From: Ifrita kowaldi
Lineage: Eukaryota > Chordata > Aves > Passeriformes > Cinclosomatidae
DNA: 64,000 nucleotides
Direction of reading: 5' to 3'
NCBI GenBank assembly: GCA_013398055.1
Contig: VZRS01012054.1
Location: 1-64,000 of the forward strand
Below, in pieces: positions 49,231 through 63,167 of the stretch. Numbering within the stretch: the stretch's first letter is position 1; each line of letters starts with the position of its first letter. The notes below the pieces were generated by a model. That model saw only the letters and a list, made by a program, of their open reading frames with translations. It searched no databases and was not told the DNA's origin. A program made the position numbers and the translations under genes.

Positions 49231-52200
49231 GAGAATCAGACAGTAAAAGCATTGTCACTCTCTGAGCTAATAAAATCTCTGGTGGGAGCTCATTCTTAAG
49301 AGTGAAGGACACTGTCACCAGTCTCAGCTAAGGGAAGAAGAAAAACACAATCAAACACCAAAACAAACAAAGCAAAAACCAAAGCCCAAAATAACCTGAA
49401 ACCACCACCACCAGCAGTTACAAGAAAGAGCAGTGAAAAGCTTTTAAAATAGGAGTGGATCAGAATGATTCTCTCTCTCAGCCCACCCGTGTAATGAGGG
49501 CCGGGGAAGCCCAGGCCTTGCTGACACCACTTCTACTGCCTCATTTTTCACTTTTTGGCATGTGATAGCAGCTGGCACGTGTCCTCTGAGAGTTGTGTGG
49601 GAGTATGACAGCATCTAGTACAAGTAGCATCCCTTCCTTCCTGATGATACACGGTCCTGTCTCCTCAGGGCTTTCCATCCTTCCCTGCATTAAAAGCTTT
49701 TTCAGTTGCTGTTTACATGAAGATTAATGGCTTAGGCATCTGGGAGGTCTGATTGAATGTGCAACAGGATCTGTGCAGGTAGGTTTAGAAAGAAGCAAAC
49801 CCAGTCTCGCTAATAAGAATAAACTCTTTGAAACTCTTCTGACTAAGCAAGACCAGAAGATTCTGTAATTTACCTAGATGTCTCAAATATCTAAAGACAA
49901 TGCCTATCGGCAAAATACTCTCATGCAGATAAAAGATAATGCTGAAAAGCTGCTGTGCCTTCACACTGCACCCCTTTAGTACTGTGGTGCTCTCTCCTTT
50001 AATCATACCAGCACAAAATTGGTTTCAGCTCTGGTTCCAGGCATCAGAGGACATTATCTAGCTGTGACTTGCTGACCTTGCTGCGTGTCCCCTCAGACCA
50101 ACTGCTAGAATCGGCAAACTTGCATGAACAGGACTCATGGTGCCATTCAGTATATGATCAGAGTGCAGCAAAACAAAAGACACTGTTCTACCTTGCAATG
50201 TGTTTTTCTCTCGGATAAGAAGAAAGGAATTTGGTATGTTTCTTCGTTAAAACAGACTTTTCATCCTGCATTAGGCAAAACTCCAGGGAAACAACCTTTC
50301 CCCACCCTTAATTAATCCAGAGAGTGAACAGGAGGATGACTAGACAGATGGGACATAATTTGAGTATGGAAAAATTGTCATCATCCCTCTTTAATTAGTG
50401 TTATAGGATGGCTCTCTTCAGATATAAGTAGATATGACAAAGATGTGTTTCACATATTCAAGAGGGTAATTAAACTGCCACATGCTCAAACCAATATACA
50501 TACAGATCTGATTAAAAAGCTGACTCTCTGAAAACAATGATGGATGAGGTTTTAATGCACATGGGTATTAGGAAAGCAGCAAGAAGGGATTGCTGTGAAA
50601 TGAATTCCTTCAGTTCTTGGCTGTAAAGGGAAAAAGAATGGGAAAATATATTAAATTTAAAAGAGGGAAAAGCTATAAGGAGGAACTGAGGACACAAGAG
50701 GATGAATTCATGCTCTATAGTTTAAAATAATGCTTTAATTATAAAGACAGAGGAGAGCAGGCAGCCTGTACCAGTCCTCAAACCACCAGATATATCTCTG
50801 AGCAGTTATGCAGTATGCACTGTGCAGACTGCTTTTTCACATCCAGGCCATATGGTTGCTCCTCAAGAAAGTGTGGTAGGTTACGAGTGTGTATTTCTGG
50901 AGATGAGTTTCAACGTTTGCATAGAAGCATGCCAAAAAGAAACCCAAAGTCTTCAGTTCCTCTAATAGGTCAGGAAGCTGTTTTTTGGGCTTCTGGCTTT
51001 TGTTTCTGCCTTGCTGTCGACAGTGTTTTTACCTAGTGGTAAAACATTGTTCCAATACTTTAAATAGTAAAATCAACTAACATGATTTTTGGTGTATGGA
51101 GCAGCAGTTTTACTGATTGAATTCTTGGTTCAGCCTGCTTTCCTCTGGTGAAATCCATGTGGACTCTTGGAGAGAGTGCAAGAGTAGGTGCACAGCGGAA
51201 GAAGCCTGCAGAACTTTCAAAGCTGATCTATGTACCCAGTGGACATACATCACCCATCCACAGGTCTATCAGCTCATACAAGTTGATCGAAGGCTTTCTG
51301 AAGGCTGCTCCCTTCATGAGACAAACCTTGAAGCTGTTTTGACATTTGGTCTCCAACTACTGTCACTGTGTTGAGAGAATGGCTGTTGCGACTTGAAATC
51401 ACAGGATAAACTCTGTCTAATTGCTCTGAGGTAACATGGAATTAATGTGTTAGTGCAGTACTAAAAAGGATGTGGAATGAGCTTGGCAGGCAAGAGAATT
51501 AAGGGAAAAGATGACTTAAATATACTCATGGTTTCCTGTCAAAATATTGAATAAATCTATTTGCATGTGAGAAAGTCAGAAGAAAAACAAATGCCAGTTC
51601 TGTTGGTTAAGGGAAGGCTGGCATGCCAAACTTGTGCCCAGTCATATTGTTTTCTCTTTTCACTGTATCTGCTAAAAAAGACACTATATCAAAATAAAAA
51701 GCTTGTATGGAAAGTGATGGTGCAGTTGTTTTTGCCTGAGAGATGTAAAAGGAGGCAAAGCAAATGGTAAAATTTTTGCTCTTCCACAGATTCTTCTCCA
51801 TTCAGCACTCTTGGAGGTTTCAGCTTCGAATCTTATTTTTTCTCCTATGGTGAATCTTGTTTCATCATGCCACTTCACTTGATAATTTCATGTTTTTAAA
51901 GTGAGTACCACACTCAGTAGCAGATAAATATTACTTCCTGACACATATTTAGCTTTACTTTTGACTTTGTACCTGTATCCCTGGTAGAGGGGTGCAGCAA
52001 ATGGGCAACTTTGACAGTGCTGAATGACTAGACGTTTCTTTCATAACTGTATATTTCACCAGAAGATAAAAGCACTTTCCAGATTTATTTGAGGTTTTTC
52101 CCCCTCCAAATTAGATACATAGTTACATTCTGAAGGCACAAACGGCCTGACACTTAATATAGCTGAACAAAACAGAAATCAGTATCCATTAAAATTGGAG

Positions 52201-52269
52201 CTAGGGTTAAATAACTAAAGTAACATAGAAAATCCCTGGAACCTCTCTCAAATAGAAATTTCAACTCCA

Positions 52270-52500
52270 GACACTCAGCCAGCAGAATTGCCCTTTTATT
52301 TATTTCCTGCCACTTTCATTATGATTAATTCTTTTCTATATAAATAGTCCCTGTACTGTACCCGGGGAGTTGTTTCATTTTTGGGAGATAGAAATCATTC
52401 ATTTCCTGCCAATGGAAGCTCATAAAACAATATATTGACAATTACAGCCAGCTGAGCTGGTGATTATGAGATTAATTATTCTTGTGAGTGATGGTGTTTA
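52270..52500. promoter_or_regulatory. Candidate conserved AT-rich element
   Basis: Non-repetitive AT-rich sequence with TATGATTAATTC, TATATAAATAG (TATA-like, near 52337-52347), CATTCATTTCCTGCCA, CAGCTGAGCTGG and GAGATTAATTATT. Composition and motif density suggest a conserved or regulatory element, but there is no adjacent gene start. Confidence 0.18.
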
Positions 52501-53717
52501 GCTGCGTTAGGTTTCCAGCTCTGTTGTGCTGGGCATTTTCTGCAGACAGGAGGCATCTGTGGAGAGACTGCAGCAATGGACATGGGGTCAGGCCTGTGCT
52601 GAGGACTCACAGCTCTTCTCCAAATGGGCTGGGGCATGACGGGTTTAGCTCTGGGATTTGCAGCTGATGGCTCCTTGGCAGCTGACATTTTGTGAAAATG
52701 CCTCTAGTACAATTTGCGTCAAACGCTATTTTTGAAAAGGAATCTCTGGGTTTTATATACGGGTAGGAGGCTATTTTCACTTTTATTTACAGAAGGTTGC
52801 TCAGGATACCCCACAGGTAGCGGTCACAGGTTTCCTCTGCAGTTACTGTGAGAAATTAATGTCATGGCAGTTGTGTTAAGAAACTGATCTGCAGAAAAAG
52901 TAAACAGTCTCTCAAATATTTTGGACCATGTTCTATTCAGTGATGATGATAGCTGTCCCAGAGCCTAGCTGTCTGGTGCTGCTGAAGGCAGTTTCACTGT
53001 ACAAGATGGATACTGCTCTAGAACCCAAAGGAGAGAAAGTGTAAGTGACAATTTTCTTTTTTCTTGTCAGGGAAGTGAGTAATGGACTGGACATGTGGTT
53101 GCTCCATGCCTCTTAAGATCTTTGCTTTCGCAGCAGCTTTCTGGGCAGCAGCTGGAGGTGGCCAAGCCTGGGGTGAGCCAGCGGAGTGTGTGCCTTGCGT
53201 GGCTGTGGACCAGCACTGAGCACAGGGAGCCGTGACACCATGGGGCAGCCCAGAGACAAATGCCTGAGGCACTCTGCTAAACTGGAGTGCTCCTGCTAAA
53301 GAGAATAGGAGAAGTGCTGCATTACACAGAGTACCTGCAGGCTGGGGACTGGACCAAAGAAATGGCAAATGTGGATGCCTAAATCAGTCACTCGGCCAGC
53401 TCAGACGACTGACCTTGAGGCAATGTGCCCCTGACGCTGATTTACATCACATGCTCTGTGCACTGTCAGACTGTGCAAGTCCAGGTTGGACTGTGATGAG
53501 TCCTTTCTTTTGTGCCCCTCGTCACCATCCTTGGAATGGATAAATGCCCAGAGCTGCTACATAAGATAAATGTGTACAGAAAACTTCACACAACGACCCA
53601 GTGAAACATCCAAGGGCACTTCATGTTCTAGGTCACCTCTAAGAAAATTAGGTATCGTGTCAGCATACAGTGATTACCCAGTTATATAGATCCCTGAGAA
53701 AGGAACTGTTAAAGAAA

Positions 53718-53864
53718 ACATATATATATATTTATGTATATATACTATATACATATGCATATTATATAATTTTTATATTATATATATATATTTTTTAATA
53801 TATATATATATATGATATATATGTATATGAAGGGGGGGAGAGAGAGAGAGAGAATATATATAGA
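53718..53864. repeat. TA-rich microsatellite with G-run and (GA)n
   Basis: Long alternating TA/AT blocks with interruptions (53719-53829) lead into a G7 run, a (GA)n tract of about nine units (53831-53852) and a short TA tail. Alternating TA on this scale can form cruciforms and is usually highly variable in length. Confidence 0.92.
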
Positions 53865-56800
53865 ATACTTGTACCTTCAATTGTATTTCACTTCCAAGGA
53901 TACCAGACATTTAAACTAGTCTAAGTGCCAAAGTTTTTATTGTTTCTGTTCTTTAATCTATGTAACTGACAACCAGAGCATTATGAGATATTTAGTTACT
54001 TATTACATTTTGTTAATGATGGCATTTGATTTATCAAAAGCTAATTATGATGAGATTTTACTAGGGAACAGAGGAACGTGATCTGTGGGGTAGACAACAG
54101 AGAGCTCGTTTAGCAAGACTGATATCTGCAAATGTCAAGAACTCTAACTTGGTAGCTGGTTTTATATTGGCTCAAACAGATATGCATCAAGGGTCTGATA
54201 TTTTAAACAGGCAATGCAAGAGACAGGGAACAGTATTATAGTTAAGGAAATGCAAATTAACAGTAAAAGGCAGGAGACAGTATCATCCCCTCCTCCCCTG
54301 ATGCCCTTTCACAGAACTCAGTTGAGAAGTCTATGCAAATGCTTTACTGGCAGCAGCATTTAGGCAGAGGTCTGGAAGGTCTCTTAGGGGATGACCAAAC
54401 TCTCTTTAATTTCTGGAGTGCTTGGATGCTCTAGAAAGCCATGAAAATCTTCGGTTGTCACAGTGACAGGTGATGTTTTACACATACACTCTACCTGAAG
54501 TCCCATGCCGAACCGTGGAAAGTGATTCTAGCACATTGTGAGGAAACTGACAGCCTCTGTGATTAGTCCACATCAGCTGCTCTGCTCTTGAGCACTGCAG
54601 TTATTTGTCAGATAATTCTTTGCACAATCTTTAAGAATTCATGCAACCGCAATATTTTTTTCCCCTTTCAGATATGCTTTCTTCACAGTTGAAACATCTT
54701 CAAAACTGACATCTGGCCTATTGAAAAAAAAAAAAGAAGAGGTTTCAGATTTTACAACTGGCCTTAGCTTCCTCACTCAGTGGTTTTCATGTGAGTACAC
54801 AATCAGATTGTTCCTTCTTTGAAAAATATTTTCTCATTCCCACTGATAGATAAAAAATTCATACAAGATGTAGAATGATGACCCAGGCCCAGGTAGCAAA
54901 ATGATCTCTCAGTGTGTCTAATTTGGCCTTTTCAAAGTCACGTTGTAATTCTTGAGTCTATGCTGGGATGCATAAACCTGTTTGGATTGTAGGATGGAGG
55001 CTTATGAAGCTATGCTGTAGTGTGGTAACAGTGCACACATAAGAGGAAATTTGACCCTCTCCTTCCAAAAGAATGAATAAGAAGGAGCAAAATAGATTCC
55101 CTCACTTTGCTATGGGCTTGAATACTGCTTTAATTGGAGACAATGCACAGGCAGGGGTGAAGTTTTTAGTTAGTTTCTCCTTCTGAAAGGTGCTTTGCCT
55201 TAAGGGAAGAATTTTCCTGGTACTTCTCCACTTTGGTTTCTGTCCCTTAAAAGTACAGTTCACTTTTCTGTGCAAATATTGTGTCAGCCACAAATAGCTT
55301 TATTTGACACAAAGTTGTATTCCCAAAATTGTGCCAGTTAAGGCAGAACAGTTTTTAAGGAGACCAGAAAAAGTTTCCTTTGTAATGTTTAACCTTCTTC
55401 CAGAACATCACAGTCAAGTGGGTTACATTTCCTGTTCCTACCTCAAGCCATATTTAATCAGGATTAGACCTCATCTCAAACTGAAATAAAATGCACTTGT
55501 ACTGTGAACCCCCTCTGTTTCCATTTTAGTCTTTCTGGTCAGCAAATGAAATAACAATAATTTGTCTTCATTTATTTCCAGTGGATGCCTTTCTCATCTG
55601 AAATTGCTTGTTTCTTTGAACAAGCACTAATAAAGAAATGTTCTTTCGTCTGGAAGAACAATGCTGGAAACATTTCAGAAGAGAGCATAAAATGTGGCAG
55701 ATTTTGGTTATGACTGAGCTAGTCTGTACAGTGGAAGCATAAAAATATCAAATGTTTTGTGCTCTGAAATGCTTGTGGTTTAACACTGGCAAGGCTGGAG
55801 AGAGGGGATGGTTTGACAAGTACGAGAGGTAAAGGAGTTGGACCAAAACCCTTTGGTACTTGTGCATTGCTCTGCTCCCTCTTCTGGGCTACCCATCATG
55901 TCTTCACAATCATCTGTATGGTCTGCTAAGGAAGACCTTATACCTGTCAGCAGGATGTCCCCAAATAAATGCTGTTGTATTAACAGGTAGGAGGTGAAAT
56001 GTGATACACGCCAATACTTTATCTGAAGCCACAAAGTGGAATATCTTGTCATCATATTCAAGATCTCATTCTTTGTGAAGAAGAGTGATTCCAAGAAGAA
56101 ATAGAACTATTTCATGGCATTATAGTATTTTCTTACAAAGCAGTTGGTTCAAATCCCACGTTGGGTTAAGTGTGAACAGAGGAACTATATTAAGTTGAAT
56201 AGCACTTTTCAGTGATTTACAAGTGCTGAAGTCTTTTTGATCTGATAAATGATAATTTTATTTTTGGTCAGTTGAAGGAATCCTGTTAAAAACAAATGCT
56301 GTAATGAAATGTAAAGATTTCAGCAGAAATCGTGGTATTTATTCACTTAAGGATTACTTCCTGCATCTGATAAACTGAGAGCAATAATAATGCATAACAG
56401 ACTTAGCCAATTTATCTATGTACTTTTGGCAAACCATTTTCAAGACACCTGAAGTTTGGTGGTCTTGGGAGAGGATTTTTGAGTTACAGCACTCAGCTGC
56501 AAAGAAACAACGTGGTAGAGGGGAAAAAAAGGTGCCAAGTGAGAAAATTCCTTTTGTTTCTAATTTATAATTTTGGTTTTATACATTTTGCTGCTGAAAG
56601 GCAAAACAACATTGTGAGGATGCAGTAATTCTTGACCGAACCTAGATCTGCTCAGTACTGTGGATACCAGAAGTGTCACAATATCAGCAAACAGCAGAGA
56701 GGTTGAGGAGAATCCAGTGTAGGGTACATAGCATATGGCTTTTTACTGGCTTGGTGGTTTTGACATCAGAACATTTTACAGAAAATCAGAGCTTAAAATA

Positions 56801-59800
56801 TATAGTCATTAGGAAAACAGATATAATAATCTAATTTAAATCTTTAATTTAAAGAACCAGTTATATTGCAAATTAAATATCAAGTAGCAGGAGAGGAGCT
56901 TTTCTTCAGTAGCCAGGCAGTGATGTGCCAGGGCTAATCTTGTGCAGATTGTGTGGCTATCCAAACGTGTGTGCCAAGAGTGAGAGTTGTCACATCTATG
57001 CAGGAGCTTGGTTGCTTGCATTATTATAGGATGCCCAGACTGTCTTAGGATGGGACAAAAATTGCTTTATGTGAATGACAGCTATAAATTTTCAGTGCAT
57101 AAACACAGGATACTGAATAGTCTGGGATAAAACTACCGGCGGCTATGACACATCTTTGGGGGGGCACTGAGAAGGGATCCACACCTCCACGAGGGCACCT
57201 GTGAGAGTGTGTGGAGGGTTGTCTAGTAGTTCGTAGGTGTTTCACAACATTTTAAAAGTGGCTAGGGTTGCTGGTATTGGACCTGAAAGTATATTTCACT
57301 GGTTGCTGGCTATTTGTATGTTGCTAATAAATAGGTGCTTCAATCCTGATTTAAGTATGTTAATTCAGTTTAAGCTTTGTGAGCTGAGCAGTTCACCTCT
57401 GTAATATATATGTGTGCATATAATTTCTGATTTTATTTGTGATTTATACCACCTAATTGTATAAAGTCCACAGTTATTTCCTGACTTTGTAAGTCTAGTA
57501 CCTCTTATGTAAAGATTACTCTTTCTAAAGGAGTTACCAGTGTTCTGTATGATTCTTCAAACACCAAAACCCTGTTTATCTATATCCTTGTAGGTGGATG
57601 GCCGGTAGAAAACATGCAAAACTGATAATAATAATGTTTGGAGAGAAAATCTATTTATTCAGCATCTTAATTTTTCTATGTGTTAAACACAATCTTCTGT
57701 TAGCCTTCATAGATGCCTTCTCGCCTTGAAAACTTAACTAGCTCATCCTGTCAGTTCGAAAAGGGTACCTCCATGCAAGGAGAGAAGAGATGTAGATGTC
57801 TGTGTGTTGGTCTCAGGTCTGCAGTCACTGACCACGGCCTGGTGCTGCTTGTGTATGCAGGGCCATCGTGTTGCATGAGGACTCCATGATGAATGCAATC
57901 TGAATGCATTTGGACTGATAGTGTACAAACTTTTACTGCAACTGTGATGTAAGTTAAATTCTTCTCTTGGAAAACCTGGATTTATGCACTTACTGCTTTT
58001 CTGTTTTGGGAGATGGGTACTTGCCACGTGGGAGAAAAGAGACCAAGAAATACTTTGCAGCCAAATGCACACATAAGCCACACAAAATGCAATTCATTAT
58101 TTCAAATCTGTTGTGATTCTTTTCAATTCACCTAATATTGGTCTGGTGTCTCTTGATAAATGGAAGCTCTCTGTCTGTTTCTTCTGGCTGGAAAAAAAGG
58201 CAATAGCCCCATTTGTTATTTTTCTGGTTTGTTTACTGCAGATATTAAGCAACAGCAAACAGCAGAAACAGTGGCTTTCCTTGACTTGCGGAGTTAGAGA
58301 GCATCAGTGCTCTTGCTGCCTTTGCCAAAGCTGAAGTAATCAGTGGAACAGCTTCAAATGCTCAAATGACATGCTTGTGTGCAGCTGACCTGGATGTCAC
58401 TGTGGACAGCTTATGGTGCATTTAACTGCAACATTGCTTCACTTCCCTGCTTCGTATTTTTTTTTTTTTTGAGTGACTAGTTGAAGGGAGTCCCTAGATT
58501 TGATTACACATGAAAGAAATTACTGAAAGCTTCACAGCAAATGCATTGGGAATTTGTTTTAGATTCTCAGGCTATCCAGCTGATCTGAACCTACATGCCT
58601 CATTAGTCAAAACAGATTTAAAACTCTTGGTACAAACCTTGTTTATCTTGCAGCCCACATTAAAAAATTCCAGTGTAGGCATCTGTGGCATACTATTTAT
58701 AAGACATCCCGTCCTTTAGTGGCCCCTCACAGCCTTCATGCACAGTAGAAGTAAGTTTACAGCATCACGTATTTTCCTCCCAGGCTAACAGCTTTTGTCT
58801 TGACAGGTTTGAAATACTTTGACGTACCATATAGTTCTTTGCTGATGTTATGTATGCAGGCTTGCACATAGAGGTTGCTATCCTGGTTCTTCTAACTGCA
58901 ATACAGATTTCTACCATGTGCCGACAGGAAAAGTAAATAGTGGGACCCTCTAGTCTGCAACTTAGCCCTCCAGATAACAATTAGAGCAGTTTGGCTGTGA
59001 TGTGGAACTGTTTTGATCCTGGACTGCTTTATTGCCTCCTGTACTCTGAGGAAAGGATGCCTATTGCAGAGGGGCAGGCAACAGCACCAGCTCCGGACTC
59101 TGTCCATCCTGGTCTTTACACACTCCAGGGAAATCTAATGAGACTTTTTATTACATTCTGTGTTCACCCGGTCAGACTCTAACCCTCAGTTTATAACTCC
59201 AAAATATCTATTTGTCTGAACCATACTCAGTAGAGAATTGCTCTTTCTTATGTGGTGGCTATGAAAGCTGATGACAGTGTTTGTGACCCTGCAGTGCAAT
59301 TGAAATATAAGGGATTTAATTAACTCTGAAACTTGCCACCTTAAGCCATCAGCAGAAGTGGTCTCCAGTTGATGGTTTCCAGCTTGTGACTTTCTGTTTG
59401 CGCTTTGCTGTCCGATCAGTTTTGCACCCTTGTTACAGCTCCTGCATTTCACTTTGACAAAATGCCATCACTGTGGAAACAGTCTCTGACTTAAGATTCA
59501 GCAAGGACTTTGGTTTTATCTGATTCTTTTCCCTCATCTCAACTGCTGTTACTTGCTTTATGCTGTTCTGATTGGAGAACAAAGCACTTGCTGAGTGAAT
59601 GGTTGGCTGACTAACCCTTTTGAGGTATTTGCGACAAGGTCAAAGGAACATTGGAAGCTTGTCTCTCTATGCCTACATGTGGCGGCCTCCTGGGACCTTT
59701 CTGTTCATTGGGTAACATCATTCCCACTGGAAAACACAGAAAAGCTGAAGTTTCTAATAGCAAAACTAAGCAACCCCCTTTTACAGTCTTCAAAAAGCTA

Positions 59801-60329
59801 ATAAAAAAATTAAAACAACTAGAAAAAGTGCAAAGGTGTCCCCCAAATGTTTTTCCAATTAAGTGTCTCACATTTTGATTTAGTGACTTCCCGAGGGTTT
59901 ATTTTTAGATGTCTGCAAAACTTAGGATATTTGAATTTCTTTTTCCCGCTTCTGCTCCGCAAAAGCCACTACTTGTACTTTTGGACTATGACTTACACGT
60001 AAAATCCTACCCAACACGGGCTTGTCAAAATCATATTTTCTTACCGATAGCTACCACAATAATCTTTCCCCTTTTTGAGTATGTCTTTGCTTGCTGGGTT
60101 ATAAGTTTAAGACCGAAATCCTGTCAGTTTACTGAATCCCATTTCTCTCCATGTGTGACACTTATTCATAAATACACTCAAAGCTCAATGGATACTTTTC
60201 ATTACTTATCACATTATACATTTAACTGAGTTTTTTGAGAGAAGAATTGCTTTGTTGGAATGGAGTTGCCTCATTTTGGTGAATGTGTGTTGGAAATGAA
60301 CCTGAGAAATTACACAATCTTTATGGGAT

Positions 60330-60560
60330 TTAAAGAGCAAGTGCTCTTGCTTTGATTCATGAAGGGAACCTCGCAATTAGCAAGTGGAGCACTTGTTAAT
60401 TAAATAAACATTAAATGCTGCAGTATATGACTTCATCAATATTCTCTGATCATCAGTGGAGATAGGGAGGGAAGGCGATTTAATGCCGATTGGAGTTAGT
60501 AGCACATTTTCATCACAGGTGGTCATAAATATAGTTGACGGAATAATTCATTGCAGACAA
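60330..60560. promoter_or_regulatory. Candidate conserved element (homeobox/E-box cores)
   Basis: Contains TTAATTAA (60396-60403), AATAAACATTAAATG, an E-box CAGGTG (60516-60521) and CGGAATAATTCATTG within about 200 bp of non-repetitive sequence. It looks like a developmental non-coding element by texture only. Confidence 0.22.
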
Positions 60561-61196
60561 TACTCATGAAGGAGCCAGCTCCTTGTTCTCTGCTCCTAGT
60601 GATTCACAAGCTTTGCCTACATGAACAGGGTCTGTCGAGCCCCATTAAATCCTTGAGGGAAGGGCATTAATTTCTGCAAATGTGTTTTACTATTGCTATG
60701 TATTTGCCAGCTAGCAGAGGTTATTTTATAGGCAATTCACAAACTGTTTACTTTGACTGTCTCCCATTTAAGATTCAATGAATGAACTTGGTCAGCTTAA
60801 AGGGATGAGACTAGAACTTTTTGGAGACAAATGAATTTGTTTGAAAATTCAATGTTTTGGGAAAAGACTTTTTTTGCTATAACACTGAAGAGTGGCAAAA
60901 AAGTTAATCAAATTATACAATATATCTCAAAGCCAATAGCTGTTCTATCAACAATATTTTTTCCCCTCCTGGAGTTTGAACTCATAACAGTCCTGAGTAA
61001 CTGGAAATGAAAACTGACAAGTAAAAATGACATTTGTCATGTTTTGACGGTTTTACTTTTGTAGGCCTAGCTGAAAGCAGCAGTTCTGCAGATGAGATGT
61101 TTTTGACAATGATGATAATGTTTTTGTCAAAAGTACGTATTTTTTAAAAATAGTTGTGACTAATTTGAGTAATTTGAATGCTTATTTTTTCACATT

Positions 61197-61345
61197 AACC
61201 CCCTCTTCCTCCTCCCCACTCTCCCCTCCAAACTTGGTGATTGTGATTGGACTGCTTCAATTTCAAAACCAGAAAATCCATCCACTGTCTCCTCCTCCTT
61301 TCTCTATCTGTCTCTTTTTTTCCCCCCCCCAGTTTACGTCTGCAT
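61197..61345. repeat. C/T-rich low-complexity region
   Basis: Pyrimidine-rich sequence (CCTCTTCCTCCTCCCC, TCTCCTCCTCCTTTCTC, T8 then C10 and AG). It translates as a Ser/Pro-rich frame that should not be taken as a protein. The final CCCCAG resembles a splice acceptor. Confidence 0.7.
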
Positions 61346-62788
61346 GACTGGTGATTAAATAATCTTCTATCTCCTACCTTTTTTTTTCCTGCCCCTTGTT
61401 CACTTATGGACAACTGTTAATTTTCCAATTATCTGATTACAGCTCACACTGAAAGAGAGAGGTGGAAGAGATGTGCCTCATGCACTTAAACAGACCACTG
61501 CCCAAGGAATATCTGCAGAATCAGAGCAGTAGTCTGTGGAGACCAACAAAGTGGCTCCAAGAAAAGGGACAAAACAACCAATTTCTCTTGTCTATACAGT
61601 GGATATTCTGTGTCTCCAGTTGTTGCATAAAGGATGTTGAGTACACAGATGTTGTGTAACAGATCTCTCTCTGGCCTTCTTTTTTTAAAGCATCCATTTA
61701 AAGGACGATTAATGGAACTGTGTAAACCCCTTTCTGAACCTTCAAATACTGACTCCCTCTACAGAGATCTCATGGTACTGCAGTCTTTAATTTTGCAATC
61801 CTCCGTAGAAAAGTAGCATTTTTGTGCGTTGAAAGATGATCTTCTGCTATTTTCAGTGAATACCTTGCTCTTTTCTTGTATTTTTGTTTGTTTGGGGCAA
61901 CGGGAATACAGTCAACTATGGTTCCTCAATTTGTTCTCATTTTTCTGTTTTGGAAAACTTATTGACATCTGTGTCAGACTTGTCTCTAAAGCAAAGTATA
62001 TCATCCTTTCCTGACGTTCATTTTAAGACAGCTGCTTCTTTCTCTTGACAGTATTCAAGCACAATATGTGACTATAAAAAATATGTGTGTATAACAGAAA
62101 AAAATTACAACCTTTTTCCTGTTCTCAGTACCTGATTTCTTGAAGGCAATTTTTTTTTGGTGGGCTGCTACTGTACATTAGATCTAGGAATGTGAAAAAA
62201 CTTCCAAAAGTAACTTCAAAATCTTTTCTGAGGTGTGGTCCCACATATTGGGGTTGCACTGTTCCTCTCACAAACTTTTTCCTTATTTGTTCCTTCAAAC
62301 AGATAATATCTTTTTCCTCTGGTTAAAAATTTTAAAGGTTTTAATTCTCTTAATAAAAGAGGCGATTATCTATTATTCCTTGAGACACTGCACCTTCATA
62401 AAATATCCAATAAACTTATTGAATAGCTAGTTTAAAATAAGAAAACAAATATTATTTTACCTCATGTCATCCTTGCAAATTTAATTTCTAGTTGTTGCTC
62501 AAAAGGTCCACAGAAGAGAGGCTGGAAGATAGATACAGTGGTAGCTATCAGATGTTACAAACCAGTTGTAAAGCCCAACTCAGAAAGCTGAGAAGCTTTA
62601 TTATCTAAACTCTGAGATGTTATCTTAGAGTAAGTAGCGGTCCCATTGTTGTATTTTCCTTGAAGCAAGTGATGCTGCTGGTCTCATCTGCAAATTTATA
62701 TATTGTAATCTGTATGGATGTAAAGCAACTACTGAGATGCTGAAGATAAGCATCTTGACCAATTGTAATTAAAATCACGACAGTGGAG

Positions 62789-62850
62789 TGTCCTGGTTTT
62801 CGGCCAGGACAGAGTGAATTATTTTTGCAGTAGTTGTGAGGTGGCAGAGC
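62789..62850 (+). mobile_element. LTR-like start fragment
   Basis: The sequence TGTCCTGGTTTTCGGCCAGG followed by ACAGAGTGAATTATTTTT closely resembles the first bases of an LTR family common in bird genomes, as I remember it (TGTCCTGGTTT...GGGATAGAGTTAATTTT). The match fades after about 60 bp and no CA end or target-site duplication is found, so this is probably a truncated or diverged copy. Confidence 0.5.
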
Positions 62851-63162
62851 CTGGAGCCTTATGGGTGTGTCAGGGTCGTTATTCTAAATTGCTACATAGA
62901 GGTATAAAAAAGTTGTTGGTTGTCTACAGCATTAAAGTCAGTAATTCCTAGAGCAAGCACAGTTACCATAAGCACAGCTTTTCACTAGATTTTTGCCCTC
63001 CTATTTCTTAAAGTAGTCTGGGATAAGGGAGTAGCTAATGTACCCTGTACATGAGTACACCAGAATTGTAATACTTAGCTCATGACTTTAAAGCATACTC
63101 ACACTGGGAGGCTTATGTATAACTAATTATTTGTCATTAGATTTAAATGAATAAAATCTTAC
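62851..63162. other. Short non-coding interval between LTR elements
   Basis: AT-rich sequence with no reading frame of note. A TATAAAAAAG-like motif near 62902 could belong to the preceding LTR-like fragment if that element is longer than I could trace. Confidence 0.4.
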
Positions 63163-63167
63163 GATGA
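63163..63167. repeat. Target-site duplication, left copy (GATGA)
   Basis: Five bases directly before TGTAGCGGGTTGA, repeated exactly after the CCCACTACA end at 63927-63931. Confidence 0.7.

Larger units (their letters stand above)
46055..53717. other. Non-coding stretch with small repeats
   Basis: No supported gene. A frame at 47578-47719 (QEETITFEDFIETFLEWENA...) follows a pyrimidine-rich TTTTGCAG and ends in TGA; it could be a terminal exon but is not recognised. The sequence at 47040-47180 and 49060-49230 is AT-rich and motif-dense. A/C-rich low complexity lies at 49340-49420. Slightly GC-richer sequence at 52480-52690 and 53090-53370 yields open frames on the minus strand without known motifs. 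Confidence 0.5.
53865..62788. other. Non-coding stretch
   Basis: No gene is supported; open frames are at most 112 codons and unrecognised. Items seen are a near-pure A run at 54724-54735, a tRNA B-box-like GGTTCAAATCCC at about 56146-56157 without a tRNA fold, a G7 run near 57160, a T run at 58459-58471, a motif-rich block at 60330-60560 (listed), and C/T-rich low complexity at 61197-61345. Confidence 0.5.

Noticed and set aside
53018..53368. 116-codon minus-strand open frame
   Set aside because: GC-richer local sequence keeps it open, but the Ala/Pro-rich translation matches nothing and there is no splice-bounded exon.
56090..56170. tRNA B-box-like GGTTCAAATCCC
   Set aside because: No matching A box, anticodon arm or acceptor stem upstream, and the T stem has a mismatch. 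At most it is a very old tRNA-derived SINE remnant.
61156..61413. Ser/Pro-rich and Arg/Gly-rich open frames on both strands
   Set aside because: Both are translations of a C/T-rich low-complexity tract.
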